DNA from: Sphingomonas oleivorans
GTDB lineage: Bacteria; Pseudomonadota; Alphaproteobacteria; Sphingomonadales; Sphingomonadaceae
Reading direction: 5' to 3'
Assembly: GCF_003050615.1 (NCBI RefSeq)
Contig: NZ_NWBU01000007.1
Coordinates: 1-64,000, forward strand
Length of the DNA: 64,000 bases
In this document: one piece after another, positions 53,630 through 63,159 of the stretch
Numbering within the stretch: the first letter of the stretch is position 1
Layout: every line of letters begins with the position of its first letter
Notes under the pieces: generated by a model
What the model was told of the DNA's origin: nothing
The model's database searches: none
Seen by the model: the letters and a program-made list of their open reading frames with translations, nothing else
Position numbers and translations under genes: made by a program

Positions 53630-54625
53630 ATGGCTATCCGCAATGCGCCCGACGCGCTCGCCCTCATCGGCAATACCCCTCTCGTCCGGCTGAAAGGCCC
53701 CAGCGAGGCGACGGGATGTGAAATCCTCGCCAAATGCGAGTTCATGAATCCCGGCGGCTCGGTGAAAGACCGCGCTGCGCTCTTCATCGTCCAGGATGCG
53801 GAGGAGCAGGGGCTGCTCAGTCCCGGCGGCGTGATCGTGGAGGGCACGGCCGGCAATACCGGCATCGGCCTCGCGCTGGTCGGCAATGCCAAGGGCTATC
53901 GCACGATCATCGTGATGACGGACACGCAGAGCCGGGAAAAGCAGGATACGCTTCGCGCCCTGGGGGCCGAGCTGGTGCTGGTCGCACCCGCGCCTTATTC
54001 GAATCCGGCCCATTATGTGCACACCTCCCGCCGCATCGCGGAGGAGACACCCAATGCGCTCTGGTCCAACCAGTTCGACAATATCGCCAACCGCATGGCG
54101 CATATCCGCACCACCGCGCCCGAGATATGGGAGCAGACCGGCGGCCGGATCGACGGCTTCACCTGCGCCGTCGGCACGGGCGGCACGTTGGCGGGCGTCG
54201 GGCTGGGGCTCAAGGAGCGCAGCGAGGATGTGGTGATCGCGCTCACCGATCCTTATGGCGCCTCGCTCTATAATTTCTACGCGCATGGCGAACTCAAGGC
54301 CGAGGGCAATTCGGTCGCCGAGGGCATCGGCCAGAGCCGCATCACCGGCAATCTGGAAAGCGCGCCCATCGACACCCAGTTTCGCATCTCGGACGAGCAG
54401 GGGCTGGAGCAGGTCTATTCGCTGCTCCAGAATGAGGGGCTGTGCGTCGGCCTGTCTTCGGGTATCAATGTCGCCGGCGCGATCGCGCTCGCCCGCGAGC
54501 TGGGGCCGGGCAAGACGATCGTCACCATATTGTGCGATTCGGGAATGCGTTATCTCTCGACGCTGTTCAATCCTCAGTGGCTGGCGGCCAAGGGCCTGCC
54601 CATTCCGGAATGGCTGCGGCGATAA
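53630..54625 (+). CDS. cysK: Cysteine synthase A
   Basis: A 331-residue PLP enzyme turning O-acetylserine and sulfide into cysteine. The PLP lysine is in MNPGGSVKDRAAL; EGTAGNTGIGLALVG binds the cofactor phosphate or substrate; GTGGTLAGVG is the glycine loop. The ATG at 53630 begins MAIRNAPDALALIGNTPLV, the family start; a longer reading to 53516 is rejected. Relative to short CysK it has a longer C-terminus, as in the alphaproteobacterial form. Confidence 0.93.
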   Translation: MAIRNAPDALALIGNTPLVRLKGPSEATGCEILAKCEFMNPGGSVKDRAALFIVQDAEEQGLLSPGGVIVEGTAGNTGIGLALVGNAKGYRTIIVMTDTQSREKQDTLRALGAELVLVAPAPYSNPAHYVHTSRRIAEETPNALWSNQFDNIANRMAHIRTTAPEIWEQTGGRIDGFTCAVGTGGTLAGVGLGLKERSEDVVIALTDPYGASLYNFYAHGELKAEGNSVAEGIGQSRITGNLESAPIDTQFRISDEQGLEQVYSLLQNEGLCVGLSSGINVAGAIALARELGPGKTIVTILCDSGMRYLSTLFNPQWLAAKGLPIPEWLRR

Positions 54626-54710
54626 ACCGGGTTCGACATGCGACGGACCGTTTGATACACTGTTCTTTGCTGGTCGCCTCCAACTCCGGGGGCGTTGGGA
54701 AAAGGTACGG

Positions 54711-54998
54711 ATGCAAAGGGTTCGCATCGGTCTGACCGGGCTGGCCTGCGTTTTTCTGGTGGTGCTGCTGGCCGCGGCCTTCATTGGTTTTACGCATGAG
54801 GACGCGGTAACGACGGTGACCACCGTTTCGGGTAGCGGCGCGAAGGCGATAACGCGCGAGGCGTCGGCCGAGGGCGCGCCGCGCGATCCGCTGGCCGAAC
54901 TGGGCGTGGCGCCCGGCAATGCGCCGGAGGAGCCCGCGCCGGCGGAGTCGCCGCCGCCGCCGGCTCAATCGCAGGCCGGGTCCGGCACGGAACGCTGA
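54711..54998 (+). CDS. Small single-pass membrane protein, proline-rich
   Basis: A 95-residue protein with a membrane segment (IGLTGLACVFLVVLLAAAFI) and a periplasmic tail rich in Pro, Ala and Glu (EEPAPAESPPPPAQSQ). GGAAAAGG precedes the ATG. No family recognised. It precedes a multi-pass protein of unknown role by 35 bases and probably shares its transcript. Confidence 0.55.
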   Translation: MQRVRIGLTGLACVFLVVLLAAAFIGFTHEDAVTTVTTVSGSGAKAITREASAEGAPRDPLAELGVAPGNAPEEPAPAESPPPPAQSQAGSGTER

Positions 54999-55033
54999 AG
55001 GCAGGTCGCAACATAGCGCTATCGCTGGTCGCG

Positions 55034-56272
55034 GTGGGGGGCTTCGCTCTCGCCGAGCTGGCGGTCGCGTCCATGTTCGGCGCCTTCGTCGCGCGCGATC
55101 GGGCGGAAATCGCGCTGTTCGTCGCGTTCCGGCCCTGGCTGCTCGCGGGGCTCGCGCTTGTCCCGTCGTCTCGCCCATGGCGGCTGCGCTGGGGCATCTA
55201 TGCCGCGGCCCTGCTGCTCGCCTCGGCGGGGGAGGCTTTGCTCGTCCGGCTGCTCGGTGGGCGCTGGCCGCTCATGGAAGGCGCGCGTGCTTTGGCGGCC
55301 GCGCTGCTGCTCCTCGTCCCGTTCGATCTTGTGGCGATCCTGTTTCGGCGCTGGCTCGGCAAAATCGGCCTGCCGCTCGCCGGATTCGTCTTGCTGGCGC
55401 TGCTCGCGCTGCCCGGCCCCCTGACCCTCTATGCCTGGCTTGCCTTGCCCGGCGAGCGTGCGTCCCCGTCCGTGCGGCCGCCGCTGGGCGTGCTCACCGG
55501 CCTGCCGCTGCTATGGGGCGAGGGCGGCGTTGCGGCTGCGCTATCGGGCAAGGCGGTGCCGGCGATCCGCGCGCTTCTGGATCGGCGTTTCATGCTCCAT
55601 CCCGTCGATGTCGCGCAGGACGAGGCGCTCGCGCCCGTGCGGCTGCTGCTCGTCGCCCAGCCGCACCCGCCGGGGCCGGCCGGGCTCGTGGCGCTCGATG
55701 CCTGGATGCGTGGCGGCGGCCGGGCGTTGATCCTCACCGATCCGGCCTTGCTCTGGCATTCGGATCATCCGCTCGGCGATCCGCGCCGGCCGCCGCGCGA
55801 CGATGGCTTGGGCCCGTTGCTCGCCCATTGGGGCCTGCGGCTCGATCCGTGCCCCGAACGGCTGCTCGTCCGCGATTTACGATTGTCCGGCATGTCCCGG
55901 CGCCTTGCCTTCGCCGCCCCCGGCCGCTTCACCGCGACCGGATCTGCCTGCACCACCGCCGATGAGGGGCTGCTGGCCGAATGCCGGATCGGGCGGGGCA
56001 GGGCGCTGCTCGTTGCCGATGCCGATCTGCTCGACGATCGGCTGTGGGTCGGGCCGGGCCCGCTGGGCGCGCATCGCGCGGGGCGCCTTGCCGACAATGG
56101 CCCGTTCGTTCGCGACGGTCTGGCGCTGCTCGGCGGCATGTCGGTGCGCGATGACAGGGTGGACTGGATCGTCCGTCCCGATCGAATCGTTATGGCCTTC
56201 GCCGTCGCATCCGCCCTGCCGTTGCTCCTCGTCCTGGCCGGACTGCTGCTGCGCTTGCGTCGCTATTCCTGA
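55034..56272 (+). CDS. Membrane protein with GldG/ABC-auxiliary-like domain
   Basis: A 412-residue protein from a GTG at 55034. Several N-terminal helices (LLAGLALVPSS..., ALLLASAGEALLVRL, VLLALLALPGPLTLYAWL), a large extracytoplasmic domain with VRLLLVAQPHPPGPAGLVAL and GGGRALILTDPALLW (as in GldG/DUF4350 'ABC_transp_aux' modules), and a last helix (VASALPLLLVLAGLLLRL). No ABC ATPase is adjacent. Its role is unknown; the location just before the dcw cluster is notable. Confidence 0.6.
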   Translation: MGGFALAELAVASMFGAFVARDRAEIALFVAFRPWLLAGLALVPSSRPWRLRWGIYAAALLLASAGEALLVRLLGGRWPLMEGARALAAALLLLVPFDLVAILFRRWLGKIGLPLAGFVLLALLALPGPLTLYAWLALPGERASPSVRPPLGVLTGLPLLWGEGGVAAALSGKAVPAIRALLDRRFMLHPVDVAQDEALAPVRLLLVAQPHPPGPAGLVALDAWMRGGGRALILTDPALLWHSDHPLGDPRRPPRDDGLGPLLAHWGLRLDPCPERLLVRDLRLSGMSRRLAFAAPGRFTATGSACTTADEGLLAECRIGRGRALLVADADLLDDRLWVGPGPLGAHRAGRLADNGPFVRDGLALLGGMSVRDDRVDWIVRPDRIVMAFAVASALPLLLVLAGLLLRLRRYS

Positions 56273-56306
56273 CGACGATCGCGCCTTCAAATAGTTTCCA
56301 CCAAAG

Positions 56307-56315
56307 TTATCCACA
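56307..56315 (+). promoter_or_regulatory. DnaA box upstream of the dcw cluster
   Basis: TTATCCACA is a perfect consensus DnaA box. It is single; no cluster typical of an origin is present within the intergenic region. DnaA may adjust division-gene expression. Confidence 0.6.
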
Positions 56316-56410
56316 GGCTCCAGGATTGGACAAAGCAGGAACGATGGCGGTTTTGCGCCATTTCCCACAGTTGACCACCAATTTGGTCCCCGCGGCAATA
56401 CACAGCCACT

Positions 56411-56456
56411 TCCCATGAAATGCCATTGAAAACCATGAAATCCCCTGATACCCCCT
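56411..56456 (-). promoter_or_regulatory. 10-bp-periodic repeats, MraZ operator candidate
   Basis: CCA begins at 56413, 56423 and 56433 and CCC at 56443 and 56453, each followed by a related TGAAA-like spacer (CCATGAAATG, CCATTGAAAA, CCATGAAATC). On the minus strand this reads TGG every 10 bases, the first being TGGGA. Three or four TGGG repeats at 10-bp spacing are the known binding sites of MraZ, whose gene starts 116 bases downstream. Confidence 0.6.
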
Positions 56457-56571
56457 AACTCATGTGATTTGAGGGCGAGGGGCGTTTCCTTGATGTCGTG
56501 ATGTGCGCTCACCGGCGACGGCCGGTGGATGCACGGGGAAGGCCTCTGGCTCGTCGAACAGGGTCCTTCGC

Positions 56572-57090
56572 GTGGAAATCGTCGATTTCTTCCTCGGCAG
56601 TGCGCTGAACGCGGTGGACGCGAAGGGACGGGTGTCGCTGCCGTCCGATTTCCGCAGCATCATCGATCGCCGTGCGCGCGCCGCCGCCGCCGCCGGCAAC
56701 ACGCTGGACGAAAAGACCATCTCGCTCGGCGAGCATGAGGCGCATCCCTGTCTCCAGGCCTTCGACGCGACCTACACCAGCATCCTCTTCAAGCAGCTTC
56801 AGCGCCGGGTGGAGGGCATGGACGGGGTCGATGCGATGATGGCGCTCGACGATGCGCAGGCCGATGCCTTCGGCGCGATGAGCCCGGTCTCCTTCGATGC
56901 GGGCGGGCGTATGGTGCTCTCGCCGCTGCTCCGCGCGATCGCGGGCATCACCGATCTCGCCTTCTTCGTCGGTGCGGGCCAGACCTTCCAGATCTGGAAT
57001 CCCCAGCGTTATTTGGAGACCCAGTCGGACAAGAAGCGCAACTGCCGCAACCTCGAATTCCTGCTGGCGGAACGGGGAGGCAAGGCATGA
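56572..57090 (+). CDS. mraZ: Transcriptional regulator MraZ
   Basis: A 172-residue protein with two AbrB-like halves. [20 protein letters not shown] marks the first and [16 protein letters not shown] the second. GTG at 56572 gives the usual start [12 protein letters not shown]. MraZ represses its own dcw promoter and binds TGGG repeats. It overlaps rsmH by four bases. Confidence 0.9.
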   Translation: MEIVDFFLGSALNAVDAKGRVSLPSDFRSIIDRRARAAAAAGNTLDEKTISLGEHEAHPCLQAFDATYTSILFKQLQRRVEGMDGVDAMMALDDAQADAFGAMSPVSFDAGGRMVLSPLLRAIAGITDLAFFVGAGQTFQIWNPQRYLETQSDKKRNCRNLEFLLAERGGKA

Positions 57091-58052
57091 GCGCGGCTCC
57101 CGATCGCCACATCCCGGTGCTGCTGGAGGAGGTGCTTGCTGGCCTCGCCATTGCCGAGGGCGAAACCCATGTCGACGGCACTTTCGGTGCCGGCGGCTAT
57201 ACGCGCGCCATTCTCGGCCGGGGCGCCGCGCGCGTATTCGCCTTCGATCGCGATCCCGATGCGATCGCCGAGGGCGCGGATCTGGTCGCCGAAAGTCAGG
57301 GGCGCCTCATCCTCGTGCCCGAGCGCTTCTCGCGCATGGCCGATGCGCTGGCGGAGCGCGGCATCGAGGCGGTCGACGGCGTGACGCTCGATATCGGCGT
57401 CTCCTCGATGCAGCTCGATCGCGCTGATCGCGGCTTCTCCTTCCAGGCCGATGGCCCGCTCGACATGCGCATGGAGCAGGAAGGCGAAAGCGCAGCCGAT
57501 TTCCTGAACAATGCTGACGAGGCCGAGATCGCCGATATCCTCTTCACGCTGGGGGAGGAGCCGCGCGCGCGCCGCGTCGCCCGCGCGATCGTCGCCGCCC
57601 GGCCGATCACGCGTACGTCGGAACTCGCCAATGTCGTGCGCCGCGCGCTCGGCTATCGTGAGCATGACAAGAAGGATCCGGCCACCCGCACCTTCCAGGC
57701 GATCCGCATCCATCTCAATCGCGAGCTGGAGGAGCTGGAGGAAGGGCTTGCTGCCGCCGAGCGCCTGTTGCGCCCGGGCGGCCGGCTGGCGGTCGTCTCC
57801 TTCCATTCGATCGAGGATCGCATCGTCAAGCGCTTCCTGCGCGAACGCAGTGGTGCCACCCCCGCCGGCTCGCGTCATCGCCCCGCCGCCGGCGAGACGC
57901 GCGAAGCCAGTTTCGAGGCGGTTGCCAAGCCCGTCCGCGCGAGTGAGGCCGAACTCGCCCGCAATCCCCGTTCCCGTTCCGCAACGTTGCGTGTCGCCCG
58001 CCGCACCGCCGCTTCCCCCTGGGCCGCTGTTCCGAAAGGTCTTCGTTCATGA
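57087..58052 (+). CDS. rsmH: 16S rRNA (cytosine-1402-N4)-methyltransferase RsmH
   Basis: A 321-residue SAM-dependent enzyme (MraW). [10 protein letters not shown] and [15 protein letters not shown] form the N-terminal SAM site; later [14 protein letters not shown] and [16 protein letters not shown] are family blocks. ATGA overlaps on both sides tie it to mraZ and ftsL. Confidence 0.95.
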   Translation: MSAAPDRHIPVLLEEVLAGLAIAEGETHVDGTFGAGGYTRAILGRGAARVFAFDRDPDAIAEGADLVAESQGRLILVPERFSRMADALAERGIEAVDGVTLDIGVSSMQLDRADRGFSFQADGPLDMRMEQEGESAADFLNNADEAEIADILFTLGEEPRARRVARAIVAARPITRTSELANVVRRALGYREHDKKDPATRTFQAIRIHLNRELEELEEGLAAAERLLRPGGRLAVVSFHSIEDRIVKRFLRERSGATPAGSRHRPAAGETREASFEAVAKPVRASEAELARNPRSRSATLRVARRTAASPWAAVPKGLRS

Positions 58053-58612
58053 TCGCCACGCGTTTCCGCTCGGTGTGGCTGGTCGCGGCAGTCGCCGTGG
58101 CGGCGCTGTTCTGCTATCTCATCTCGCAGCGCGTTGCGGCCGAGCGGGCCGAGCTCGCCCTGATCGAGCGCGATATCCTTAGAGGGCAGCAGGCGATCCG
58201 CCATCTGCGCATGGAGATCATGACGCGCAGCCGCATGCCCCAGCTCGAACGGTGGAATGCCGCCGTGCTCGGCCTCGCCGCACCCGGCGCGCGCCAGTTC
58301 ATGGATAGCGAGGTCCGCCTCGCCAGCCTCAACCAGGCGACGCCGCTGCCCCTCGATCCGACGGTCGAGGCCAAGCGCGGTGCGGTGCGCAGCGTGGCCT
58401 ATCAGCCTGCCTCCACCGCGCCGGCGGCTCCCGCTGCCCAGCCGGCCGCTCCGGCGCCGGCTGCGCCCGAGCCGCTGCTGCGTCAGGCGACCTATATCAG
58501 GCCCAAGGCCGAGCGGATCGCGCCCGAGCCGGTCAAGGCGGTGCTGCTGCCCGATGACATCGGCCGGATCGCGCGGATGGAGCAGGCCTCGGCGAAGCCC
58601 GGCGCCCGATGA
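58049..58612 (+). CDS. ftsL: FtsL-like cell-division protein
   Basis: A 187-residue bitopic protein: short cytoplasmic start, one helix ([19 protein letters not shown]) and a coiled-coil ([18 protein letters not shown]), the FtsL layout. A long Ala/Pro-rich tail ([19 protein letters not shown]) is unusual for FtsL and probably spans the periplasm. Placement between rsmH and ftsI supports the name. FtsL forms the divisome complex with FtsB and FtsQ. Confidence 0.75.
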   Translation: MIATRFRSVWLVAAVAVAALFCYLISQRVAAERAELALIERDILRGQQAIRHLRMEIMTRSRMPQLERWNAAVLGLAAPGARQFMDSEVRLASLNQATPLPLDPTVEAKRGAVRSVAYQPASTAPAAPAAQPAAPAPAAPEPLLRQATYIRPKAERIAPEPVKAVLLPDDIGRIARMEQASAKPGAR

Positions 58613-60333
58613 CTGCCGTCGCCGTCCGCCGCGACCGGGATCGCGCGGCCGAGCGCGTCGCGGGTCAGCGCGCGGAGGCCATTTCCGTCGCGCATTTCCG
58701 GCTGATGGTGGTCATGCTCCTGTTCATGGGCGTGACCGCGATCATCGGCGTGCGGCTCGTCTATCTGCTCGCCTTTGAGGGGCGGCCCGAGGCGGGGCAG
58801 GCGCGCGACGGCCTGCTGCCCGCGCGCGGCGACATTGTGGATCGCAACGGCATGACGCTCGCCAGCACGATCGATGCCTGGTCGATCGCCGTCCATCCGC
58901 AGAAGATCGTCGGTGACAAGGGGCTGATCGCCGCGGATCTCGCCCGCTTGATGCCCGAACGCAGCGAGGGGCAATATCTCGCCATCCTCAATTCGCCCAA
59001 GCGCTTCGTCTATCTGCGCCGCCGCGCCGTGCCCGATCTGGTGCGGCGCGTGAATGCGATCGGCGAGCCGGGCATCGCCTTCGGGCGCGAGCCCGAACGC
59101 CTCTATCCCCAGGCCAATCTGGCGAGCCACGTCCTCGGCTATCTCGATCAGGACGGAAAGGCCGTGACGGGCATGGAGCGCGTGCTCGACGCGCGGCTCA
59201 GCGATCCCGCGCGCCGCGGCCAGCCCGTCCAGCTTTCGATCGATTCGCGCGTGCAGGCGGCGATGGAGAGCGAGCTCAACGCCGCGATGATCCGCCATTC
59301 GGCGATCGGCGCCACCGGCCTCGTGCTCGATGCGCATACGGGCGAGGTGATCGCCATGGCCTCGCTGCCGAGCTATAATCCCAACCGGCCGAGCTTCAGC
59401 CGGGTCGAGGATCTCGCCAACAAGGCGACGCTCAACGTCTATGAACTGGGCTCCACCTTCAAGGTGCTGACGCTCGCCAATGCGATCGAAAGCGGCGTCG
59501 TCACCTCCATGGCGCAGCGTTATGACGCCACCGCGCCGCTCCAGGTCGGCCGCTTTCGGATCAAGGACGATCATCCCGAGAAACGCTGGCTCACCATTCC
59601 CGAAATATTGATCCATTCCTCCAATATCGGCACGGCCCGGATCGCGGACGAGCTCGGGCCGGAGCGGACGGCCGCCTTCTTCCGCAGGCTCGCCTTCGAC
59701 AAGCCCGCCGATATCGAGCTCGGCGCGCGCGGCATGCCGCTCTGGCCCAAATTCTGGGCGCGCACCACGACGATGACGGTCGCTTATGGCCATGGCATCG
59801 CGGTCACGCCGCTTCACCTCGCAAATGCCTATGCGGCGATGGTCAATGGCGGCGTCTGGCGGCCGGCCACGCTGCTCAAGCGTGATTCGTCGCAAGTGCC
59901 GCAGGGCCGCCGCGTGATTTCGGAGGCGACCAGCGCGCGGATGCGCGAGCTGATGCGCCTCGTCGTGATGAAGGGCACGGGCAAGAATGCCAATGCCCCC
60001 GGCCTGCGCCTGGGCGGCAAGACGGGCACGGCGGAAAAGCCGCATCTCGGCGGTTATGCGCACAAGTCGCTCGTCTCCACCTTCGCCGGCGCCTTTCCGA
60101 TGGACGATCCCCGCTATGTCGTGATCGCGATGCTGGACGAGCCCAAGGGCACCAAGGAAACTTTCGGTTTCGCGACCGCCGGCTGGACGGCGGCCCCCGT
60201 GATTTCCAAGGTGCTTTCGCGTATTGGGCCGCTTCTGGGCGTCATGCCGGATGAAAGCCGCGATGTGGACGTGTCCGATGCCTTGCCGCTGATCTGGGAG
60301 CCTGAAGGGGCCAATCCGAATGCGATTGAGTGA
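58609..60333 (+). CDS. ftsI: Penicillin-binding protein 3 (FtsI)
   Basis: A 574-residue septal peptidoglycan transpeptidase with a membrane anchor (LMVVMLLFMGVTAIIGVRL), a pedestal domain (ARGDIVDRNGMTLA) and the transpeptidase domain. STFK near residue 282, SSN near 337 and KTGT near 470 are the three catalytic motifs. It overlaps murE by 14 bases, and its own ATG overlaps the ftsL stop. Confidence 0.95.
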   Translation: MTAVAVRRDRDRAAERVAGQRAEAISVAHFRLMVVMLLFMGVTAIIGVRLVYLLAFEGRPEAGQARDGLLPARGDIVDRNGMTLASTIDAWSIAVHPQKIVGDKGLIAADLARLMPERSEGQYLAILNSPKRFVYLRRRAVPDLVRRVNAIGEPGIAFGREPERLYPQANLASHVLGYLDQDGKAVTGMERVLDARLSDPARRGQPVQLSIDSRVQAAMESELNAAMIRHSAIGATGLVLDAHTGEVIAMASLPSYNPNRPSFSRVEDLANKATLNVYELGSTFKVLTLANAIESGVVTSMAQRYDATAPLQVGRFRIKDDHPEKRWLTIPEILIHSSNIGTARIADELGPERTAAFFRRLAFDKPADIELGARGMPLWPKFWARTTTMTVAYGHGIAVTPLHLANAYAAMVNGGVWRPATLLKRDSSQVPQGRRVISEATSARMRELMRLVVMKGTGKNANAPGLRLGGKTGTAEKPHLGGYAHKSLVSTFAGAFPMDDPRYVVIAMLDEPKGTKETFGFATAGWTAAPVISKVLSRIGPLLGVMPDESRDVDVSDALPLIWEPEGANPNAIE

Positions 60334-61762
60334 GTTGATTGCCGCAGCATCCATCCCGCTGGAATCCGTGCGCGATGGCGATGCCAGGGTCACGGGTTTC
60401 GCCATCGATCATCGCAAGGTCGCGCCGGGCACCGTGTTCGGCGCCTTTCGTGGCAGCCGCTTCAATGGCGAGGATTATATAGAGGCGGCGATCGCGGCGG
60501 GTGCGGTCGCCATCGTTACCCGGCCCGAAGCCGTCGTGTCGGGCGCGCTGCACATTGCCGATGCGGAGCCGCGTCGCGCCTTCGCGCGCTTGGCCGCTGC
60601 CTTTTTCGCGCCCTTCCCGGAAACCACCGTCGCCGTCACCGGCACCAACGGCAAGACCTCGACGGTCGAGCTCGTCCGCCAGCTCTGGCGCATGTCGGGC
60701 CATCATGCCGCCTCGATCGGCACGCTCGGCGTCACCACCGCCGACGATCAGGTCTCGACCGGGCTCACCACGCCCGATGTCGTGACCTTCCTCGCCAATA
60801 TGGCCGGGCTGCGCCGCGAAGGTGTCACCCATGCCGCGTTCGAGGCGTCGAGCCACGGCCTTTCGCAATATCGGATCGAGGGGCTTCCGGTCCGCGCCGC
60901 CGCCTTCACCAATCTCAGCCGCGATCATCTCGATTATCATGGCACGATGGACGCCTATCTGGAGGCCAAGCTCCGCCTCTTCACCGAGGTGGTCGATCCG
61001 GATGGCGCGGCGGTCGTCTGGGCGGACGACGCCGCCTCCGCCCGTGTCGCGGAGCTGGCGACCGAACGGGGCCTGAGGCTCCTCACCGTCGGCGGCCGGG
61101 GCGAGACGCTCCGGCTCGTCTCGCGCGAGCCTAGCCAGCTCGGCCAGACGCTGCTGATCGAGGCGGAAGGCGCCGTGCATACGGTGAAGCTGCCGCTGAT
61201 CGGCGCATACCAGGCCGCCAATGCGCTCACCGCCGCCGGTCTCGTCCTGGCCACCGGCGGCGATCTGCGCACCACCTTGGGGCATCTCGCCCGCGTCGCG
61301 CCCGTGCGCGGCCGGCTGGAGCGCGCGGTCATCAGCCGGGCCGGCGCGCCCGTCTATGTCGATTATGCGCATACGCCCGATGGTCTCGAAGCCGCCATCG
61401 CCGCGCTGAAGCCGCATGCCCGTTCGCGCCTGATCGTGCTGTTCGGCGCGGGCGGCGATCGCGATACCGGCAAGCGCCCCGAAATGGGCGAGGTGGCGGT
61501 CCGGCTCGCCGATCATGTCATCGTCACCGACGACAATCCCCGCAGCGAGGATCCCGCCGCCATCCGGCGCGACGTGCTGGCGGGGGCGCCCGGCGCGATC
61601 GAGATTGGCGATCGGCGCGAGGCGATCGCGGCCGCCATTGCCGAGGCCGGCCCCGACGATATCGTGCTGCTTGCGGGGAAGGGGCATGAGCAGGGCCAGA
61701 TCGTCGGCGATCGCGTCCTGCCCTTCGACGATGTCAGCGTCGCCCGGGAGTGCGCCGCATGA
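60320..61762 (+). CDS. murE: UDP-N-acetylmuramoyl-tripeptide ligase MurE
   Basis: A 480-residue ATP-dependent ligase adding the third stem amino acid. TGTNGKTSTVE is the ATP loop; FTNLSRDHLDYHGTMDAY and GDRDTGKRPEMGEV follow. VTDDNPRSEDPAAI near the end is the DNPR meso-diaminopimelate-binding motif, so a Gram-negative peptidoglycan type is expected. Overlaps murF by four bases. Confidence 0.95.
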   Translation: MRLSELIAAASIPLESVRDGDARVTGFAIDHRKVAPGTVFGAFRGSRFNGEDYIEAAIAAGAVAIVTRPEAVVSGALHIADAEPRRAFARLAAAFFAPFPETTVAVTGTNGKTSTVELVRQLWRMSGHHAASIGTLGVTTADDQVSTGLTTPDVVTFLANMAGLRREGVTHAAFEASSHGLSQYRIEGLPVRAAAFTNLSRDHLDYHGTMDAYLEAKLRLFTEVVDPDGAAVVWADDAASARVAELATERGLRLLTVGGRGETLRLVSREPSQLGQTLLIEAEGAVHTVKLPLIGAYQAANALTAAGLVLATGGDLRTTLGHLARVAPVRGRLERAVISRAGAPVYVDYAHTPDGLEAAIAALKPHARSRLIVLFGAGGDRDTGKRPEMGEVAVRLADHVIVTDDNPRSEDPAAIRRDVLAGAPGAIEIGDRREAIAAAIAEAGPDDIVLLAGKGHEQGQIVGDRVLPFDDVSVARECAA

Positions 61763-63159
61763 GCCTCTGGACCGCCGCGGAGATCGCGGCCGCCACGGGC
61801 GGCACCGCAAGTGGTGACTTCGCCGTCACCGGCGTCGCTTTCGATTCGCGCGAAGTGGGGCCGAGCGACCTGTTCATCGCGCTCAAGGGCGAGGCGACCG
61901 ATGGCCACCGCTTCGTCGCCGGCGCCTTTTCGCAAGGGGCGGCGGGCGCGATCGTCAGCACGCCCATCGATCGCCCCCATATATTGGTTGCCGATACGAC
62001 CGCCGCGCTGAACGCGCTGGCCGTCGCCGCCCGCGCCCGCACGCAGGCGAAGATCATTGGCGTCACCGGCTCGGTCGGCAAGACGGGCACCAAGGAGGCG
62101 CTGTTCGCCGCGTTCGACCGCGCCGATCCCGGCCGCGCGCATCGCTCGGTCAAAAGCTACAACAATCATACCGGCGTGCCGCTCAGCTTGGCGCGCATGC
62201 CTGCCGACACGCGCTTCGGCATTTTCGAAATGGGCATGAACCATGCGGGCGAGCTTGCCGCGCTCACCCGCCTCGTCCGCCCCCATGTCGCGATCGTAAC
62301 CGCGATCGCGCCCGCCCATAGCGCCTATTTCCCGGACGAAAGCGCCATCGCCGATGCCAAGGGCGAGATATTCCAGGGCCTCGAGCCCGGCGGCACCGCG
62401 ATCATTCCTTATGACAGCCCGCATCGCGACCGGCTGATCGCCGCGGCCCGGCCGCATGCGGGCAGCATCGTCACCTTCGGCCGCGCGCAGGAGGCGGATA
62501 TCTTTGCGCGCGAGGCGATCCGTATGCCCGCCGGCACGCTCGTTTCGGCCAGGCTCCGCACGGCCGAGCTCACCTTCACCATCGCCGCGCCGGGCGCGCA
62601 TTGGGTGTCGAACGCGCTCGCCGTGCTGGCCGCGGTCGAGGCGGTCGGCGGCGATCTCACGGCGGCCGGCCTCGCGCTCGCGGACATGGCCGGGCTGCCC
62701 GGGCGTGGCCGCCGCATCGCCGCGCCGGTGGGAGAGGGGAGCGCGCTCCTCATCGACGAGGCCTATAATGCCAATCCCGCTTCCATGGCCGCCACGCTCA
62801 AGCTGCTCGGCGAGGAGGAGGTGGCCGGCCGTCGCATCGCCATCCTCGGCGAGATGCGCGAGCTGGGGGAGAAGTCCGCCGCCTTCCATACCGCGCTCGC
62901 CGAGCCGATGATCGCGGCGAACGTCGGTTTCGCACTGCTCGTCGGCCCCGAAATGGCGGCGCTCGCCAAGGCTCTTGAGGGGCGGATCGATTTCGCGCAT
63001 GTGCCCGACGCCTCGGCCGCCATGGCGAATCTTCCGGGCCTGATCGGCCCCGGCGATGCCGTGCTGGTAAAGGGATCCAACGCCATCGGGCTCGTCCGCC
63101 TCGTCGATCATCTGAAGGACGGCGCGCTGGCCGCCGGGAACATCGAATGCTCTATCTGA
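61759..63159 (+). CDS. murF: UDP-N-acetylmuramoyl-tripeptide:D-Ala-D-Ala ligase MurF
   Basis: A 466-residue ligase from ATG 61759 ([15 protein letters not shown]); three extra codons upstream are possible. [15 protein letters not shown] is the ATP loop, [13 protein letters not shown] and [16 protein letters not shown] the family blocks. It finishes the UDP-MurNAc-pentapeptide. Overlaps mraY by 13 bases. Confidence 0.95.
   Translation: MSLWTAAEIAAATGGTASGDFAVTGVAFDSREVGPSDLFIALKGEATDGHRFVAGAFSQGAAGAIVSTPIDRPHILVADTTAALNALAVAARARTQAKIIGVTGSVGKTGTKEALFAAFDRADPGRAHRSVKSYNNHTGVPLSLARMPADTRFGIFEMGMNHAGELAALTRLVRPHVAIVTAIAPAHSAYFPDESAIADAKGEIFQGLEPGGTAIIPYDSPHRDRLIAAARPHAGSIVTFGRAQEADIFAREAIRMPAGTLVSARLRTAELTFTIAAPGAHWVSNALAVLAAVEAVGGDLTAAGLALADMAGLPGRGRRIAAPVGEGSALLIDEAYNANPASMAATLKLLGEEEVAGRRIAILGEMRELGEKSAAFHTALAEPMIAANVGFALLVGPEMAALAKALEGRIDFAHVPDASAAMANLPGLIGPGDAVLVKGSNAIGLVRLVDHLKDGALAAGNIECSI

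Noticed and set aside
56285-56571. Chromosomal origin suggested by the DnaA box
   Set aside because: Only one box, no cluster and no dnaA/hemE/parAB neighbours.
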